DNA of 64,000 nt from Vicia villosa (lineage: Eukaryota; Streptophyta; Magnoliopsida; Fabales; Fabaceae): assembly GCF_029867415.1 (NCBI RefSeq), contig NC_081184.1, forward strand, positions 71,608,116 through 71,672,115, written 5' to 3'. A program made the position numbers and the translations under genes. Positions 46,397-57,004 of the stretch are shown here, piece by piece; within the stretch, counting starts at the first letter, position 1, and every line of letters starts with the position of its first letter. A model generated the notes under the pieces. It was not told where the DNA came from, did not search any database, and worked only from the letters and a program-made list of their open reading frames with translations.

Positions 46397-47345
46397 GCAT
46401 CTAATAGAGACTTTATTATTTATTGGTAAAATTATCACTAGTGTATTCAAATTGTTTCAATGTGATATTGTCAATGATAGATGATTTTATCATCTAGTGT
46501 CTAGAATAATTGTTGAGTTTAGTGTCCATAAATCAGTTTTGTGAGTGATGCTTCATTTACATTTGTGCTCATTCCTAGTAACTTGTTCATATATTTGTGT
46601 GATTGAGAATTTGATATCAAAGAGGTGCTTAAATTGCAATATGTCTTTACTCTATGTGAAATATATTTGTTGTAGATCCAGACATCTTGTTCGAAACGCC
46701 ATGAACAAAATTAACATTATGTTACATGATATGTTTGGTAAATTGTTGAAGAGCATAGGGTTTAAGTACAAAATATGATGCACTATCGCCAACAATACCA
46801 TTGAGAAATCACACTCACTATGGACAATCATTTTAAATGGTCTTCGATGGGCTTCAGTACAAAATGAATTAGAACTAATATATAAAGATATTATCACAAA
46901 GGGAAAAATGATAAACAACTCTTAAAGCATCTGACAGAGACTTTACTGTTCGTTGGTAAAGTTATCACTAGTGCATTCCGATTGTTTCAATGTGATATTA
47001 TACATGATAGATTTGTTTATCATCTAGTCTCTTGAACTATTATTGAGTTTAGTGTCAATAAATCAGTTTTATGAGTGATGCTTCGTTTACATTTGTGCCC
47101 ATTCCTAGTAACTTGTTCATATATTTGCGTGATTGATTATTTTATATCAAAAAGGCGCTTAAATTGCAATATGTCTTTACTCTATTTGAAGTTATTTGTT
47201 GTAGATCCAAACAGCTTGTTTGAAACTCCATGTACAAAATATAACCTTATGATACAATGTAGGTTTGGTAATTTGTTGAAGAACATAGATTTGAAGTGCT
47301 CCACCCCATATTATGACTTTGAGTTAAATCCTGAGATTTATCGCC
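46397..47345. repeat. Pair of diverged 530-bp direct repeats, unit 2
   Basis: Counterpart of 42445-43400, with repeat starts at about 46397 and 46927. The last frame (47075-47599) runs out of the duplicated unit and shows no known domain. Confidence 0.7.
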
Positions 47346-47352
47346 TTTGCTT

Positions 47353-48110
47353 CGTGCTTGAGGAACTTCTGTATCGTTATTCCCAAAATTTCACAAAACA
47401 ACATAAGCAACCTCAATTCGATCTCAAGTTGTACTACTCAAAATTTAGACTTAGTCACTTCACTATTTTCAAGCATCATGCTTTAGAGATTGTGTTCTTG
47501 TATACTGAGAACTCAATATTTGCATCTTCGGACTGTTCCACCATGCCATTTTCAAGATCAACATCTTCTACCAATCGATCATCCATAATAACTTTTTAGT
47601 GTCATATACTTTCAAATAAAACAACTAGGATGAACTACCTCAGTTAGAAAGTCAGCTCACACTTCAAGAAGGTAGCTCAAACTAACAAGTGTTCCGCTCA
47701 AGGAAGATTGGCCCATTGTGTCTCAAGCTCGGGGAAATGTGTACATTTAGGACCATCTTTGATAAAGGGGCTTAATATTATGAAGGAGATCACACCATAA
47801 GAGTAGATCGAACACCAGCAAACTTTTGAAAACATCGGGAGAGCCCTCCCTAAGTTAATATTGTGTAAATTCCATGGTCTTCCACTTAAAGTGCTCCACC
47901 CTTATATGTCACGTACTTTTAAGATTGTATACTAATACATCCACAAAAACAGAGGCCCACCCAACTTCACCCTCTAAATAAGATTCTAGGCAAGACCCTA
48001 GAGAATACCCCATAAAGGATGGCTTACTTGGAGCAACCAAACTGTGTGAATATCTTAACCATGGTAAGGCTCAAAAAAGCATTTCACTCATAAGCATTCC
48101 ACTCTCAATT
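47353..48110. other. Intergenic, probably decayed repeat
   Basis: No long frame with a recognisable domain. AAGTGCTCCACCC at about 47889 resembles the GTGCTCCACCCC block at 47298, so some repeat family extends here. Nothing else identified. Confidence 0.35.
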
Positions 48111-49140
48111 ATCTACAAACACCTTTGTTGATTCTGCTTGAACCATTTGTAGATCAAATAGAATTTATCTCAGCCACAAAGCTTGATTAGTTGCTGCAAC
48201 AACAACAATGAATTTTTCTTAATTAGTTGACTGTGTCGTAATATCTGTTTCTTTGAAGATCAAGAAAACATTTTGGAACCAAATGTAAAATGGTCTCTTG
48301 ACGCTCTTTTAATATCATCAAATGATCCTCCCCAATAACCGTAAAATAACCCATGAGAGTTAAATTCGTGATTGTAATTAAATCATACACCGCAATCAAG
48401 AGTTCCTTTGATATATCTGAGCACACGTTTAGCATGCAAAATATCAGGTCTTGTTGTTGTAAGGTACATAAGGAAACTAATAAGACTCCTAAAATCAGTC
48501 TCATCAACCTTTTCTGCACAATCTTCCTTTGCATAATTTTAATTTTTGAACCATTGGAGTATCCATATGCTTAATCAAAATCTCTTTTGCATATTTCTTT
48601 GAGCCGATAAAGATTCCCTTTTCATTTTGTTTTACTTCCATTCCTAGAAAGAAAGTCATTTCTCCATAGTCAATCATTTCAAAGACAGTCATCATATTTT
48701 GTTTAAACTCCTAAACAAACACAATATTGCTTCTTGTAACTAAAAGATCGTCCACACATAGAGAAACAATTAAAATATTAAATTTCAAGCATTTCACATA
48801 CAGAGTTCACTCACCGAGACTCTTTGTAAATCCAATGCTCATCAAGTACTCATCAATCCTACTATACCAGGCCCTTAGAACCTGCTTCAAACAATACAAG
48901 AATTTTTTTAACAAATAAACCTTGTCTTCGTGCCCTTTAACAATAAATCGTTCTGGTTGGTCAACACATATCTCCTCTTTCAAATAACCATGGAGAAACG
49001 CTGACTTCACATCTAGTTGAAACACCTTCCAACCCTTTTGTGCTTCCAAAGATCATTAGCAGCAAGATAAGTCTCCATTCTCGTTGTCCACAAGTGGTAA
49101 TTTTCACTCTAAAAATTGACAATTTTATGGCTGAATTATC
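48111..49140 (-). pseudogene. Ty1/copia remnant joining gag start to reverse transcriptase
   Basis: At about 49045-49115 the minus strand reads SENYHLWTTRMETYLAANDL, the start of a copia Gag. It is followed without gap by AQKGWKVFQLDVKSAFLHGY, reverse transcriptase. 48504-48695 gives IDYGEMTFFLGMEVKQNEKG. 48223-48534 gives decayed RT/RNase H, and 48120-48200 resembles ATNQALWLRKIL of RNase H. The rest of Gag, the protease and the integrase are missing, so an internal deletion joined the two parts. Several stops and frameshifts make it inactive. Confidence 0.78.
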
Positions 49141-49396
49141 ATATTGTATTTTCAACTCACAGGATAAGTGTTTGGGTGTTTAGTGCTACTCACAACCACA
49201 CCAAATCCCTCGAGAAAAAAAAAATTACTAATTGTCAGAATTCAAAAACAATATTAGGCAAAACTTATGAAACTGAAAACTAATAACACATTCATTTCTT
49301 TGCTACTAACAACCTTTAAATACAAAAAAAATCTTAAGCTGAAATTAATGAAATAAAACTACCTATAAATTTGTAACATCTAATATAAATTTAGAA

Positions 49397-49782
49397 GATT
49401 TCTTAACCCACCCCATAGGTATCTTACACCACCGAATTGACAAAATTGTCCTCGTACTTCTGTAAATGCATCTTCGAAAGCACATTTTTTTTGTTTAATG
49501 TTGTTTTGTTCCGTAGATGCATCTTTGAAAATAGAGTGTTCCGTAGATACATGTACGGAACTTGGGATTTTCTCGATTAATATGGAACTTGGGATTTTCC
49601 CAATTAATTGGGAAAATCTCAAGGTTCACTGTGTTTTATACGCTTCCGTAGATGCATCTAAGAAAAAAACCAAATTTTTTTAAAATATGAGGTGATTTCG
49701 AATGTGCATCTACGAAAACTGGAGACAAAAATGAGATTTTGCGTGGTATTTAAGAGATTCAGAGCTTGGTTGAGAAATGGTC
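49397..49782. mobile_element. MULE-derived MITE
   Basis: 386 bp flanked by TAAATTTAGAA (49386-49396) and TAAATTTATAA (49783-49793), an 11-bp duplication with one mismatch. Ends read GATTTCTTAACCCACCCCAT on the left and, reversed, GACCATTTCTCAACC on the right. It shares the ends and the CCGTAGATGCATCT motif with the MULE at 36762-38559 but has no transposase sequence. It is a deletion derivative of the same family. Confidence 0.78.
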
Positions 49783-49793
49783 TAAATTTATAA

Positions 49794-50390
49794 CAATCAA
49801 CTAGATACAGATAATTTCTATAATTAATTCCAAAAGACTTATAAATAACTATAGGACTTCTAGTTATCGATCCATATTTTTAACCGTAACTGACTGATAG
49901 CATTATGATTGCTAGAATCTAGCAATCAAGATTGATTGTCAATTACCATATCACTCTAATTATTAACAATCAACTTCGATGTTCTCCTCTCATATGAGCC
50001 TTGAATACAAAATGAGTTACAAGTCGTATATAAGGAGATGATCACATCACAGAGATGAAAAAAGGATAGAAAATTAACAAAACATTCGCCTGAGACTTAT
50101 CACAGAAGTACTTTTACCTACGAGTACAGATATATTAGGTGATATCATCCTAATTAAAAATGAAAGATAGATGACACAATAATTAAGATAAATGAACGTA
50201 AGATAATTGCCACCACCATACGTGCCAGGGAATGCATCTTTCAAGTGTCATGCTTCAATTATTTCCCAAGATTATATCTAACACAACTAGATCAAATTTA
50301 TTTTAGTTTGTTTCACTTATCCATAATGTTATCTAATTTACCATTCTTACAATTTCATATCTCAATAGCGTGATCAACAAGGGTTACCTG
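49794..50390. other. Upstream region of isocitrate lyase with a repeat-related block
   Basis: 49920-50060 resembles the blocks at about 42110-42240 and 42850-42960: GATTGTCAATTACCAT, a span ending TTGAATACAAAATGAGTTA, then TATATAAGGAGATGATCAC. The rest is AT-rich and shows no gene. It probably includes the distal promoter of the lyase gene. Confidence 0.45.
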
Positions 50391-50394
50391 AAGC

Positions 50395-50402
50395 TATATA
50401 AA
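50395..50402 (+). promoter_or_regulatory. TATA box of the isocitrate lyase gene
   Basis: TATATAAA in the context GAAGCTATATAAATTGAGG, 96 bp before the ATG. Spacing fits a start of transcription near 50430 and a 5' UTR of about 65 nt. Confidence 0.65.
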
Positions 50403-50497
50403 TTGAGGACCTTCATCAAGATTTTGCATGAGCTTCTCTTAGTCATATGTAAGTAACATCTACCATTCAAAAAAAGAAAGAGTTCAAATTTTTAACC

Positions 50498-52613
50498 ATG
50501 GCCTCTTCAATTTTTGTGCCTTCTTCGGTAAGCTCAATACCCCTACTTATTACTCCCTCCGTTCATTTTTATAAGAATTTTTTTTTTTAAATATATCGAA
50601 TAACTAATATATATGATTTTTATTATATTAATGAACACAGATAGAGGAAGAGGAAGCAAGATTCGAATCCGAAGTAGCAGAGGTGCAAGCATGGTGGAAC
50701 TCAGAGAGATTCAAACTAACCAAAAGACCATACTCAGCTAAAGACGTAGTTTCCTTAAGAGGAAACCTAAGACAAACCTATGCCTCAAACGAGTTATCCA
50801 AAAAGCTATGGAACCTTCTCAAAACTCACCAAACCAACAGAACAGCATCAAGAACATTTGGTGCACTTGATCCAGTTCAAGTCACACAAATGGCAAAACA
50901 TTTAGACACGATTTACGTCTCCGGCTGGCAGTGTTCATCCACACACACATCAACAAACGAACCCGGTCCTGATCTTGCTGATTATCCTTACGACACTGTC
51001 CCGAACAAAGTTGAACATCTTTTCTTTGCTCAGCAGTATCATGACAGAAAACAAAGAGAAGAGAGAATGAGTATGAGACGAGAAGATCGAGCACGGACAC
51101 CTTTTGTTGATTATTTGAGACCAATTATAGCTGATGGCGATACTGGCTTCGGCGGCACAACAGCAACTGTTAAGCTTTGTAAGCTTTTCGTGGAACGCGG
51201 TGCTGCGGGTGTTCATATCGAGGATCAGTCTTCTGTGACGAAGAAATGCGGTCACATGGCCGGGAAAGTGCTGGTTGCGGTTAGTGAGCATATTAACAGG
51301 CTTGTTGCTGCTAGGCTTCAGTTTGATGTTATGGGGGTTGAAACTGTCTTGATTGCTAGAACGGATGCTGTTGCTGCTAATCTTATTCAATCGAATATCG
51401 ATACAAGGGATCATCAGTTTATCTTGGGCGTGACGAATCCGAATATGAAGTGGAAGAGTTTAGTGACAGTTATGGCAAAAGGATTCGCGGCTGGCAAGAG
51501 TGGAGCCGAGCTTCAGGCATTAGAGGATCATTGGTTGTCGAAGGCGGAATTAAAGACTTTCTCTGAAGCAGTAGAGGATGCAATTAAGAATAAAAAATGT
51601 AACGAGGACGAGAAAATGAGGAAGTTGAACGAGTGGAAGCATTTTTCAAGTTACGAAAAGTGCCTTTCAATTGAGGAAGGAAGGGAAATTGCTGAGAGAT
51701 TAGGTGTGAGGAGCTTGTTTTGGGATTGGGACTTGCCTAGAACAAGAGAAGGGTTTTACAGGTTTAAAGGTTCTGTTACAGCGGCTATTGTTCGCGGTTG
51801 TGCTTTCGCGCCACACGCAGATCTTATATGGATGGAAACAGCGAGTCCGAATGTGGCTGAATGCACACAGTTTGCTGAAGGGGTGAGATCTAAGCATCCA
51901 GAGATGATGCTTGGTTACAATCTTTCGCCGTCGTTTAATTGGGATGCGTCCGGCATGAGTGATGTGGAAATGAGAGATTTCATTCCTAAGATTGCTAAGT
52001 TAGGATATGTTTGGCAATTTATAACTGTTGGTGGTTTGCATTGTAATGCATTAATCAGTTCTACTTTTGCTAAGGATTTTGCTAGCAGGGGAATGTTGGC
52101 TTATGTAGAAAGGATTCAAAGAGAGGAAAGGAAAAATGGTGTTGATACACTTGCTCATCAGAAATGGGCTGGTGCTAATTACTATGATAGGTACCTCAAA
52201 ACTGTCCAAGGAGGTGTTGCCTCAACGGCCGCAATGGGGAAAGGTAAAGGAGAAAAAATTGTTACAAATTACAATCAGGTCTTATATTGCGGTTGTGGTT
52301 GCATCGCAATCTTAGATATTACATAAAATCGCATTAAAATGTGACTAATTTTAATGTGAGATCACTCATGGTAGCAGAAATATCTGAAAGCTTGATGTTG
52401 TGGTTTAGACTGCAATCACCAAGCTTTTTTTGGAAACCAGATTATAATGAAACTTTTTTGTAATAATTTTTTAATTTTAAAATTTTTTATTTACTTTGAT
52501 TTTTTTTTATAGGAGTGACTGAAGAGCAATTTAAGGAAACATGGACTAGGCCAGGAGCAGTGGGAATTAATGGAGGCAATGGCAGCACGGTGGTTGCTAA
52601 GGCCAGAATGTGA
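50498..52613 (+). CDS. ICL: Isocitrate lyase, glyoxysomal (three exons)
   Basis: Cleaves isocitrate to succinate and glyoxylate in the glyoxylate cycle, which lets seedlings turn stored oil into sugar. Exons are 50498-50527, 50641-52243 and 52513-52613, with GT-AG introns of 113 and 269 bp. The split codons join as MGKG then VTEEQF, giving 577 residues; plant enzymes are about 575. Visible sites are ADGDTGFGG (174-182), the signature KKCGHM with catalytic Cys213 (211-216) and NLSPSFNW (437-444). The C terminus ARM is a type 1 peroxisome signal. The ATG context ACCATGG is strong. No stop or frameshift. It is the only intact host gene seen; intron 1 holds a Stowaway-like end. Confidence 0.97.
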
Positions 52614-52930
52614 AATTTAGTAATTCACCAATTTATATATTGGATTGGAATGTGCCATTGAATACAGACAAAATAAAAATAAAAATAGGCCATTAAAACA
52701 TTGTTGTATTTTTTGCTGCATAATTTCTATTATTTGCTAGATTCTTAAAACTTTCACGCCTTATGGGCTTGGGGAAAAGAAGACTAGTTAGTGTGATTTT
52801 GTAATTTGTATTACCCTTAATCCAATATAAATGGGCATGTTTCTTTCAGTTTTAAAAAAATATTTTTTTTTATTTTCAAAATATATTTAAAAAATGTTTT
52901 TTAAAATATTAAAAGTTTTTTATACTTATT
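52614..52930. other. 3' flank of isocitrate lyase
   Basis: AT-rich sequence with possible polyadenylation signals (AATACA near 52659, AATATAAA near 52822). No gene. Confidence 0.4.
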
Positions 52931-53095
52931 TTTTTTTAAGTGAAGACTTATTTTGTTCCCTCACAAAAAATACAAAATCCAAATTAATTAATAATATCAA
53001 AAAAAAAGTTAAAATTGTTTTTTATATAAAATTGAACTCAAGACTTTTAACCAATCTTAAGTCTTTGCAACTAGTCCAATGTACATTAATGACAA
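52931..53095 (-). repeat. tRNA-headed SINE-like repeat, copy 1
   Basis: On the minus strand TGGACTAGTTG (53068-53078) fits a polymerase III A box and GAGTTCAATT (53030-53039) a B box. Downstream is TTTTTGTGAGGGAACAAAAT. The same order is found in the plus strand at 63382-63890. It cannot be a tRNA gene because no cloverleaf can be drawn between the boxes. The classification is inferred. Confidence 0.5.
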
Positions 53096-53131
53096 ATAAG
53101 TCTTATGATTTTTAGTAATATTATATGAATA

Positions 53132-53880
53132 TAAAACAAAAAAGTTAAAATTTGTATCAAGGGTCTCAAACGCAAATCCGATCAAGTTAAATGATAGTCA
53201 CATTACAACTAGACAAATTAATTTCTATTGTTAATATTTTTAATAATGAATACTTACGTAATAATTCAGAACAAATATTTACTTATTTCAAATAACAAAC
53301 AAATACATATTTATTAATTTTAAATGATACAAAAATTTAAAAATAAATTAATAAAATATAAATCTTAAATATAATTAATCAAATAAAAATAAATAAATTA
53401 ATACTTAATTGAATTACTATTAAACTAATTGATCATTATTTAGTGTGAATTGACTAAATAATTTTAAAATTTTATTTTAGTATTTAATTTAAATTGATTA
53501 AATATTTTAACAATTATTTGAATTTCTATTAAATTAATAAATTATTATTTAACTTGAATTAGTTCAAAACAAATAAATATTTATTTGTGTGTTATTTAAA
53601 TTCAATTACATATAATTTAATTTATTTTTAATCGATTAAATATATTAAGGATTTACATTTTATAAATTTTTTTATTAAATTGGTGTATTATTTGAAATTT
53701 ATAAATATTTATTTGAGTGTTATTTGAAATAAGTAAATGTTTGTTCTAAATTATTAAGTTAAGTATTTATCATTAAAAATATTAACAATAGAAATTGATT
53801 TGTCTAGTTTTAAAGTGATTATCATTTATCGAACTTAGGTTTGCGACCCCATTTGTACAAATTTTGTAATTTTTATTTTG
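53132..53880. repeat. Foldback (long inverted repeat) element
   Basis: 53132-53302 and the reverse complement of 53712-53880 match along their length (CTAGACAAATTAATTTCTAT against CTAGACAAATCAATTTCTAT; TTACTTATTTCAAATAAC in both). Weaker symmetry continues inward, so most of the 750 bp can fold into a hairpin. It has no coding capacity. Target duplications are not clear. It may be a MITE of unknown superfamily. Confidence 0.65.
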
Positions 53881-53896
53881 AATTCAGAATTATTTA

Positions 53897-54290
53897 CACT
53901 ACAAAAAATAAGGTCTATAGCGACGTGAATTCCATGACACAACATGGAAAATCACGTCACAGCATAAAATTAGCGACATGATCATATACGTCGTCCGGGA
54001 GTGCGTGGGAACTTTATTGTGTAGTGTTTATCATGTCACAACTTTTTGACATGGAAAACACGTCGCTAGTGTTGCACAATAACCAAGTCTCCATTTGCTG
54101 TTGGAACAGACAAGGACTGCAAAAAGCTGCATGGCACAGGACACGGAGAATAGTTGTGGCGTGATTATCATGACACAATATTCCGATGTGGCTATCATGT
54201 CGCTAATTTTCAAATTTAATTTTGAAAGTTGCGACGTGTTTTACATTTCACAAATCAGTGACATGTAAAACACGCCACAAACATTAAAAT
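53897..54290. repeat. CACTA left subterminal repeats
   Basis: Several copies of a motif of the form CGTGATTWTCATGACACAA occur in both orientations (for example near 53925, 53950, 54045, 54165, 54235 and 54265). Such subterminal arrays bind the CACTA-encoded DNA-binding protein in En/Spm. Confidence 0.7.
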
Positions 54291-54532
54291 TTAAAAAAAA
54301 AATATGATTATTATTATTATAAAAAAAGTTTTATTATTAATATTATTTGTTGGAAATTAGTAAATATTAATAAAAATATTTATTTAGTTAAATTAATAAT
54401 AATAAACAAAATACAAAAATATATTAAACTACTAAAATATATTAAATTTATAATATAATAACCAAAATACTAAAATATAATAAGTAAAATTTTATTATCC
54501 CAAACAATTTCAAATTAAAATAAAAATAAAAT

Positions 54533-55754
54533 TCATCCTAAAAAATCATCTGGATCGGGATAATTATCAAGGTTGAAATCATCATCATTCTCTCGCTCAG
54601 TGCCAGTCACTCCCACATTTCCTTCAAACAGTTGACTACCACTTCTTTGTTGATACTGCATAAATAACCGCATTTGCTGTTGCATCTCTGCTTGCATCTT
54701 CGCCATTGCCTCTATTTGCCGTTGTTGCCCCTCCACTTGTGCTTTTAGCGCCGCCTCACGTTCATCCATTTGGGCCTTTAGCTCCGCCTCACGTTGCGCT
54801 AACTCGCGTCTCGCCTCGGTTAGGGCCAACTGTCTTATTGTTTCCATTACTTGCGGTGTCAATTGTGTTAGACTTGACGATCCTTCCCCATCTCTAACTT
54901 TTTGAAATAAATTTCTATCTCCACTTCTCAAGCTTCCCGCCAAATTTCCACCACCAAAAAAACATCCATTAGGCCCTTTTCCGCCAATGACCTCATTCCA
55001 AATATAAAAATCAACATTTGGATGAAGCGGCTCTCCTTCTCTAGGAGAATATTGGGGATTATTGACCAAAAATTGTACAAGCATTGTTTGATAATCCTCC
55101 TACACATAAAATAAAATAAAAATTATGTATATATAACTTAAATTAAATTATATTAAATAATAAATTGAAAATTAGTTGCCACGTGATTTACATGACACAA
55201 CATCAGAGTTGCCACATGAAAATCACACCGGAACTTTTTAGTTGCCACGTGAAAATAACATCACAAAATTGCCATTAAATATAAAAATAATAATAAAAAA
55301 TTGAATAACTTACCAAAGCTTTTCGAGTACGCTCGTCAACAAAATCACCAGATTTTTTTGTCCTAGTTTCTTTAACCAACTCGACCATGACTGGTTGTCT
55401 CCCTAACCTCTTAGCCTAAATAATAAAATTAACTTTAATTAAAAACAAATAATTAATCAAAACATAACTTTAAAATGTGGCAATAATTACCATGCATCGA
55501 GAATGTTCGTAAGTGCTTATACTTCCAACTGCATTAAGGTGACCTCCTTTTTCAGATGCCCTCGTTTTTTTTTTTTTTTGCATTTTCATATTTAGCTTTA
55601 AATTCCTCTGTATTCCAATATGCAAGAAGTTGCTCAAGAACTTCTTGGCCCAACCACCCAGGACGACTAACATCACATTTCCAACGCTTTCTAATATTTT
55701 GCAACGTGTCAGAAAGTCTTTTTGATATTCAGCTGAAATATTTTTTTTTAACAA
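54533..55754 (-). pseudogene. CACTA second ORF (Transposase_24-like), decayed
   Basis: 55470-55754 covers a part resembling the plant En/Spm Transposase_24 family (CKILESVGNV in one frame; KRWKCDVSRPGWLGQEVLEQ and LLAYWNTEEFKAKYENA in another; RASEKGGHL). 54533-55084 is an open frame of 183 residues with an N-terminal NNPQYSPREGEPLHP and a long glutamine/glutamate-rich coiled coil (AEMQQQMRLFMQYQQRSG). An intron-like AT-rich gap with CACTA subterminal motifs (about 55110-55300) separates the two. Proteins of this class are taken to bind the element ends. Confidence 0.6.
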
Positions 55755-56088
55755 CTTTCTCGCTCATTGGATCCCAAGTACACTTTTCCTGAAGACATTA
55801 AAATAAACTGTTAGAAAACTATAGTAAAAAAATTTAAAAAAACAATGACTCGAAAAAATATATTAATTATACCTTAAAACAATTAAACCAAGCATCTTTA
55901 TTCGAAACATCTCCAAAACTCGTCCAAGCTTCTTTATACATTTGTTGAATCACATAGTACACACACCTGGCACCAATCCGACTCGGCCCAAACCTAAACA
56001 ACAATAATTTTAATTAGCATGCATTAAATATAAATTTATATTAAAAAAAGGAAATGTAAACTTAATAAAAATTTAATATATAAGATAC

Positions 56089-56640
56089 TTACGAATTTCC
56101 AGTGGGCCAAATAAAATATCTACCATTAATGATATGAATCTCCCTCGAATCATCCTCCCCCTGAACATCGTCACCATCAGACTGAACATCATCTCCATCC
56201 TGCGCAGTATCATCCCCACCCGGCTCCACATGATCATCCTCACGTGCAGGTATATGAGTGGGATGCGGGGTGTGGGATCCCCCAGTCTGCTGGAAGCGTG
56301 GGGGCACCTGTGTCTACTGGAAGGATAAGGGCACCTGTGTGGGATATGGAGTATGGGATCCTCCAGTCTGCTGGAATCCTGGGGGCACCTGTGTGGTAGG
56401 TGGAAAGCTAGATCCTGCAGTCTGCTGGTATGATGAACAACTAGGTCCTACAGTCTGCTGAAACGGATAACTAAGGTCCACAGGTGGGCGAATAAAAGAT
56501 GGTGACCCAGACATAGGCCTCCCCTGAGAGGAGAGTAATGACGTAAGAGGTTGGGTACTGGCCATGGACATGTGATATAACTGACTCTGTGGGGGGGACA
56601 CACTGCTGTCTGAGGAGACTGGCATACTACTATCCTTGGG
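56089..56640 (-). pseudogene. Low-complexity N-terminal part of the CACTA second ORF
   Basis: Two overlapping frames encode repeats of the type FQQTGGSHTPYPTQVP, rich in Pro, Gln, Ser and Thr, followed by an acidic stretch (GDDVQSDGDDVQGEDD). A stop at about 56313 separates the two pieces. It lies directly upstream, in element sense, of the Transposase_24-like part and is probably its first exon. The tail IHIINGRYFIWPTGNS runs into a splice-like site. Confidence 0.5.
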
Positions 56641-57004
56641 CGTCGGGTCTTCTGACCCTTACCCTTCTCAGATCAGGATGACATTTTACCTATTTATTGA
56701 GAATACACAATTAATAAAATATATACATTCACACAAATATATTCAAACATGTTTCTCATATACATTCATTAACACATTCAATAGATGGTTAATTAAGTAA
56801 AATTACAAAAAACACATTCTCTTATAAATACATTTATTATTCTAAACCTACATGCTCTTCATACATATCATTATCATCATTTGATGTGATATTATCCTCA
56901 GACCCAACGCCTTCATGCTCTCCATTCACATTATCTTCAACCAACAATATAGAAGCATCAACTTCATACCGCTCATTTGTTATATCAGACAAACTGGTAA
57001 TTTG

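Larger units (their letters stand above)
43425..47352. repeat. Tandem segmental duplication, unit 2 (3.9 kb)
   Basis: Repeats 39512-43424 in direct orientation with the same internal elements. It differs in the longer TA tract and in a small rearranged block near 47300-47330, where GCTCCACCCCATATTAT replaces its reverse complement of unit 1 (about 43378-43395). Confidence 0.92.

Noticed and set aside
47075..47599. 174-codon plus-strand frame at the end of duplication unit 2
   Set aside because: It crosses the duplication border, its first part is the 530-bp repeat seen elsewhere without an open frame, and no domain is visible.
50950..51414. 154-codon minus-strand frame inside isocitrate lyase
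   Set aside because: It is antisense to the conserved enzyme; the reading comes from codon composition.
52244..52326. Extension of isocitrate lyase exon 2 to the stop at 52324
   Set aside because: The conserved C terminus ([10 protein letters not shown] to ARM) is in the exon at 52513-52613, and GT at 52244 with AG at 52511-52512 restores the family sequence.
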